From assembly GCA_018334775.1 (NCBI GenBank), contig JAGXLJ010000043.1, forward strand, positions 1 through 8,012: a stretch of 8,012 nt of DNA. Direction: 5' to 3'. The translations under genes were made by a program, and so were the position numbers. Below are positions 6,060 through 8,012 of the stretch, in pieces (within the stretch, counting starts at the first letter, position 1; each line of letters opens with the position of its first letter). The notes beneath the pieces were generated by a model that saw only the letters and a list, made by a program, of their open reading frames with translations, was not told the origin of the DNA and did no database searches. This DNA comes from Halodesulfurarchaeum sp. (lineage in GTDB: Archaea; Halobacteriota; Halobacteria; Halobacteriales; Halobacteriaceae).

Positions 6060-6151
6060 CTGAATTCGCGCACTGTATTTAGCACAGTCACTGAGAACTA
6101 CCTGATCTCTATCTAAAATGGCTTGCAAGACTTAGAGCCTGTGTTCAGCAG
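6060..6151 (+). repeat. 92-bp repeated element, copy A
   Basis: This is the first of four related non-coding elements in the same orientation. Relative to copy D, 51 of 59 bases match without gaps over 6093-6151. Conserved blocks: ATTTAGCAC at 6077 (others ATTCAGCAC), GAGAACTA at 6093, CTAAAATGGC at 6113 and TGCAAGACTTAGAG at 6124-6137, ending GTTCAGCAG. The left edge forms an inverted repeat TGCTGAAT (6058-6065) / ATTTAGCA (6077-6084) with an 11-nt loop. The surrounding gap (5889-6253, no accepted gene) also holds the heliorhodopsin promoter, a 32-codon ORF with a good ribosome-binding site at 5943, and 6152-6253 where I see nothing. Confidence 0.85.
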
Positions 6152-6253
6152 ATACATCAGCCACGGAGCGGATGTAGATGCGCCGATGGAAACAAAGGTG
6201 GCCACCCTGACTTGCTGGGTCGCTACCCGAAGAGGCACACGTTTTGCCCGGAG

Positions 6254-6715
6254 TTAGCCCGCTCCGTAGAACTCCTCGTGGACGCGGAGTCCTTCGGTTT
6301 CGAGGACGGGACCGTCAACTTCCGTGGATCCGCCCTTGCGTTCGATCAGTTCCTCGCAGGAAGTCCCACTTTTCGCCTCCCCCCGTCCGTTCGACAGTGA
6401 CTCTCCGGATACGCTGTAGACGACACGGTTCAACCCAGCATAGTAGATGGCGGTCGCACACATCTCGCAGGGTTCGGTGCTGGTATACATGGTGCAGTCC
6501 GCCAGTTCGGAAGCGTCGAGTTCACGGGCTGCCCACCGCGCCAGTTTGAGTTCGGGGTGGGCAGTGATGTCGTTCTCTGTCACCGTGGTGTTTTTCGACC
6601 GCTTGAGGACGGACTCACCGACAACGAGCAGCGACCCGAACGGGGTATTCCCGTCTGAGACCGCCTCACGCGCCAGTTCGATCGCTTCCCGGATATACAT
6701 CGCGTCTCTGCTCAT
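6254..6715 (-). CDS. Zinc-dependent nucleoside/base deaminase (cytidine deaminase-like fold)
   Basis: This 153-residue hydrolytic deaminase has the zinc site of the CMP/dCMP/TadA/guanine-deaminase superfamily: HPE at 53-55 (H53 zinc ligand, E55 proton shuttle) and PCEMC at 82-86 (zinc ligands C83 and C86). TPFGSLLV (24-31) and CATAIYYAGLNRVVYSV (86-102) are also family features. The usual HAE is HPE here. Archaea generally lack TadA-type A34 editing, so a free base or nucleoside (guanine, cytosine or a related compound) is a likelier substrate than tRNA, but it cannot be fixed from sequence. The start at 6715 gives the full N-terminal helix; an in-frame ATG at 6700 is the alternative. The gene stands alone between repeat copies A and B, transcribed against the elements' reference direction. 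Confidence 0.87.
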   Translation of the reverse strand: MSRDAMYIREAIELAREAVSDGNTPFGSLLVVGESVLKRSKNTTVTENDITAHPELKLARWAARELDASELADCTMYTSTEPCEMCATAIYYAGLNRVVYSVSGESLSNGRGEAKSGTSCEELIERKGGSTEVDGPVLETEGLRVHEEFYGAG

Positions 6716-6734
6716 ACAGACTCTTCACCGGGAC

Positions 6735-6742
6735 GTACTTAG
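6735..6742 (-). promoter_or_regulatory. Possible TATA-like box of the deaminase gene
   Basis: On the minus strand this reads CTAAGTAC, about 24 bp before the ATG at 6715, which would fit a leaderless transcript. The match is weak. If right, the promoter lies inside the cassette and not in repeat copy B. Confidence 0.3.
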
Positions 6743-6813
6743 TGTTCGCTCCTCAGTTCCCTCTAAAGCGCGCATGATAGTGCCGTCCGTCGTGCCTGCT
6801 CCCTGTCATGGTA

Positions 6814-6905
6814 CTGAATTTGCGCTCTCTATTCAGCACGGTCACTGGGAACTATCTGTTTTCCGATCAAAGTGTCGTGCAAGACTTAGAGGATGTAGTT
6901 ATCAC
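6814..6905 (+). repeat. 92-bp repeated element, copy B
   Basis: This copy is more diverged than A and D but aligns without gaps. It has ATTCAGCACG at 6831-6840 and an exact TGCAAGACTTAGAG at 6878-6891, again 47 bp apart start to start. The left edge has a perfect inverted repeat CTGAAT (6814-6819) / ATTCAG (6831-6836) with an 11-nt loop, the same geometry as copy A. The right edge reaches the stop codon (6902-6904) of the neighbouring small minus-strand gene, so that gene ends exactly where the element ends. Confidence 0.8.
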
Positions 6906-7180
6906 CCATCTGGCCGCCTGAACGTGTAGCTTACCGTATCTGCGTCAACTGTGAGGGTGCCGGCGTCGTGATCCACAATAACCGCAACCGTGTCATCGTA
7001 CGTGAAGTCGTGTAATGCCATCCCAGTCTGGAGGATCCCATCGCGCGACAATTCGACACTTGCAGATCCGAAGTCGATGTGAATCTGATCATCAGTAGCC
7101 GTTACATCACCCGAGTGACCGAATCGACGTAGTTCATCAATCAGTGTCTCCCACTCGTTGAGTTGCACTCGTGGTGTCAT
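6902..7180 (-). CDS. Small acidic protein of unknown function
   Basis: I do not recognise this 92-residue protein. It opens with an amphipathic helix (VQLNEWETLIDELRRF, 5-20) followed by short alternating hydrophobic strands (DQIHIDF, SVELS, TVAVIVD, GTLTVDA, TVSYTF), suggesting a small alpha plus beta-sandwich or barrel fold. It is rich in Asp, as expected for a soluble cytoplasmic haloarchaeal protein. No metal-binding cysteines, signal peptide or membrane helix is seen. ATG at 7180 is chosen because the folded-looking part starts there; a TTG at 7249 in frame would add 23 residues, and the best TATA-like patch (7284-7293) suits that longer form better, so the start is open. The gene sits alone between repeat copies B and C. 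Confidence 0.6.
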   Translation of the reverse strand: MTPRVQLNEWETLIDELRRFGHSGDVTATDDQIHIDFGSASVELSRDGILQTGMALHDFTYDDTVAVIVDHDAGTLTVDADTVSYTFRRPDG

Positions 7181-7283
7181 GCGTCGTTCAATCGTGATGC
7201 CGCGTTCAGGAAAGTCTTGGTGGGAAATCTGCCCACGCGATCCATGCAACGAATTCGTCGCTCCGTAATCTCCTTGATGACAA

Positions 7284-7293
7284 CTAATTATTG
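7284..7293 (-). promoter_or_regulatory. TATA-like patch upstream of the small acidic protein gene
   Basis: On the minus strand this reads CAATAATTAG, immediately outside the edge of repeat copy C. Transcription would start near 7262. That leaves about 13 nt to the TTG at 7249 or about 80 nt to the ATG at 7180. Confidence 0.3.
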
Positions 7294-7385
7294 ACCGATA
7301 CGCGTGTTGTATTCAGCACGCTCTGTGAGACCTAATCAGAGGTTGTCAGAAACCGACTGCAAGATACAAAGAGTGGATGCAGCAC
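7294..7385 (+). repeat. 92-bp repeated element, copy C
   Basis: This is the most diverged copy. It keeps CGCGTGTTGTATTCAGCACG at 7301-7320, GAGACCTAATC at the GAGAACTA position (7327), and TGCAAGA at 7358, exactly 47 bp after ATTCAGCAC, with a right end of ATGCAGCAC (7377-7385) where copy D has ATTCAGCAG. The TTAGAG half of the central block has decayed. The remainder of the gap, 7386-7480, carries the promoter region of the next gene. Confidence 0.7.
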
Positions 7386-7442
7386 TCGGTCACTGTTGAG
7401 TTCACGCTGGTACTTATCAATCAGCCGTTCAGTAAATTTGCT

Positions 7443-7450
7443 TCCTTAAC
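7443..7450 (+). promoter_or_regulatory. Possible TATA-like box of the small membrane protein gene
   Basis: TCCTTAAC is centred about 34 bp before the ATG at 7481, predicting a leader of about 7 nt. The match is weak. A GGCGGGT just before the ATG is not a convincing ribosome-binding site. Confidence 0.25.
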
Positions 7451-7480
7451 GACTTTGTCTGTCCGGCCACAACGGCGGGT

Positions 7481-7666
7481 ATGGAATTCGACTTTGTGAG
7501 CTCGGTAGGCCCACTCGTCGTGATCGTCGCCGTCGCGATAGTCGCGCTAACGTCCGTGATGGCTCCTTCGACAGTCTTCATGATGGTCCTGCCCTCGATG
7601 ATCGTCTTCTCGGTCATCGCGTTCTTCTTCGGGATGAAACACGGCGAGTTCCGCGCCAGTCCGTAG
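7481..7666 (+). CDS. Small two-helix membrane protein of unknown function
   Basis: This 61-residue protein has two hydrophobic helices (about 9-27 and 31-51) joined by a tight turn at MAPS (27-30), with a short acidic N-terminus (MEFDF) and a basic/polar tail (KHGEFRASP). Hydrophobic membrane proteins of this size are common and mostly uncharacterised in haloarchaea. GC-rich third positions (GTCGTGATCGTCGCCGTCGC at 7517-7536) and the clean hydrophobic pattern support it over the overlapping minus-strand ORF. It lies alone between repeat copies C and D, opposite in direction to the two other cassette genes. Function is unknown; a toxin-like or small regulatory membrane peptide cannot be excluded. 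Confidence 0.72.
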   Translation: MEFDFVSSVGPLVVIVAVAIVALTSVMAPSTVFMMVLPSMIVFSVIAFFFGMKHGEFRASP

Positions 7667-7747
7667 CGGTCCGGTTCGGACGCCGACGTCCGCGGGGTCG
7701 AGGTACACGCTCGCCCCGAGTTGCGCCGATTCCGATTAAATTCGGTG

Positions 7748-7839
7748 ATCGATTCGCGCGTTGTATTCAGCACGAAGGTCGAGAACTAACCGATATCTAA
7801 CTAAAATGGCCTGCAAGACTTAGAGGCTGCATTCAGCAG
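7748..7839 (+). repeat. 92-bp repeated element, copy D
   Basis: This is the best-preserved copy together with A. Blocks: ATTCGCGCG at 7752, ATTCAGCACG at 7765-7774, GAGAACTA at 7781, CTAAAATGGC at 7801 and TGCAAGACTTAGAG at 7812-7825, ending ATTCAGCAG at 7831-7839. The element therefore carries TATTCAGCA-type motifs as direct repeats near both ends, 66 bp apart. Around the central block a short stem can form (GCCT/AGGC), and copy A can form the shifted equivalent GGCT/AGCC. The flank 7840-7940 contains a run of nine T and no gene. Confidence 0.85.
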
Positions 7840-7886
7840 TGGGAGAGTTATCGCCACTTATGATATCCAACCGGACTACTCGCGTG

Positions 7887-7895
7887 TTTTTTTTT
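7887..7895 (+). terminator. T-tract, possible terminator for the plus strand
   Basis: Nine consecutive T lie about 220 bp downstream of the small membrane protein gene and just beyond repeat copy D. Archaeal termination commonly uses such U-tracts without a hairpin. No stem is seen before it. It would also insulate the minus-strand gene at the window edge. Confidence 0.3.
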
Positions 7896-7940
7896 GTTTG
7901 CCAGGCTTCTGTGGGTAGACACCGACTTCCCGCGTTTTAC

Positions 7941-8012
7941 TCATCCTGGGAAGAATAGCGCAAATAACAACAGTGCCAACACCGCAAACACGATGCTAAC
8001 CAGCACACCGTA
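7941..8012 (-). CDS. C-terminal end of a membrane protein (cut by window edge)
   Basis: The minus strand reads 23 codons in from the edge to a TGA at 7941-7943. The peptide YGVLVSIVFAVLALLLFALF followed by FPG is a single clean transmembrane helix ending two to three residues before the stop, as at the C-terminus of a membrane protein. Such an uninterrupted hydrophobic helix is unlikely by chance, but the gene's start and identity lie outside the window. Confidence 0.5.
   Translation of the reverse strand, partial: YGVLVSIVFAVLALLLFALFFPG

Noticed and set aside
6447..6929. Plus-strand ORF opposite the deaminase gene
   Set aside because: It is an antisense shadow; the deaminase on the minus strand has intact catalytic motifs, and the ORF runs through element B.
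7429..7773. Minus-strand ORF of 114 codons over the small membrane protein
   Set aside because: Its product is a low-complexity Ser/Thr/Arg-rich shadow of the GC-rich plus-strand gene and overlaps element D.
6060..7839. CRISPR array
   Set aside because: The repeats are 92 bp, diverged and separated by hundreds of bases containing genes; no cas gene is present.
6060..7839. Classical integron attC sites
   Set aside because: I see no paired GTTRRRY-type core sites and no tyrosine recombinase in the window; the shared motif is ATTCAGCAC. The cassette-like layout is reported without that name.

Overview
The window looks like chromosomal DNA of a halophilic archaeon (class Halobacteria). The proteins are acidic, several genes appear leaderless with a TATA-like box about 25 bp upstream of the start, and recognised products are typical of haloarchaea, above all a PitA-type heme protein with a fused ABM domain. 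No genus can be named from sequence alone. GC is high up to about 3660 and visibly lower after that, where the content also becomes more accessory-like.

Region 1 (1-2132, minus strand) is a compact ECF vitamin-uptake operon read right to left: substrate-binding S component, two different ATPases, and the start of the transmembrane coupling protein EcfT, cut by the window edge. Genes overlap by ATGA or are 3 bp apart. Region 2 (2133-2268) is a divergent promoter region with one leaderless promoter for each side. Region 3 (2269-3654, plus) is pitA: an N-terminal coproheme-decarboxylase/chlorite-dismutase-type domain with all key HemQ/ChdC residues, fused to ABM-like domains.

Region 4 (3880-5888) holds two convergent genes: a squalene/phytoene synthase family enzyme (plus) and a heliorhodopsin (minus). 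The heliorhodopsin has the expected Schiff-base lysine, helix C glutamate and two conserved histidines. One makes a C30/C40 isoprenoid, the other binds the isoprenoid-derived chromophore retinal; any functional link is inference.

Region 5 (about 6060-7840) is the most unusual part. Four copies of a 92-bp non-coding element, all in the same orientation and alignable without gaps, alternate with three unrelated single genes: a zinc-dependent nucleoside/base deaminase (minus), a small acidic protein of unknown function (minus), and a 61-residue two-helix membrane protein (plus). In every copy the ATTCAGCAC block and the TGCAAGA block start exactly 47 bp apart. The layout element-gene-element-gene-element-gene-element looks like a set of single-gene cassettes. 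I cannot identify the element; it may be a MITE/IS derivative or a recombination site. The right edge carries the last 23 codons of another minus-strand membrane protein.

No rRNA, tRNA, CRISPR array, transposase or integrase is visible in the window.
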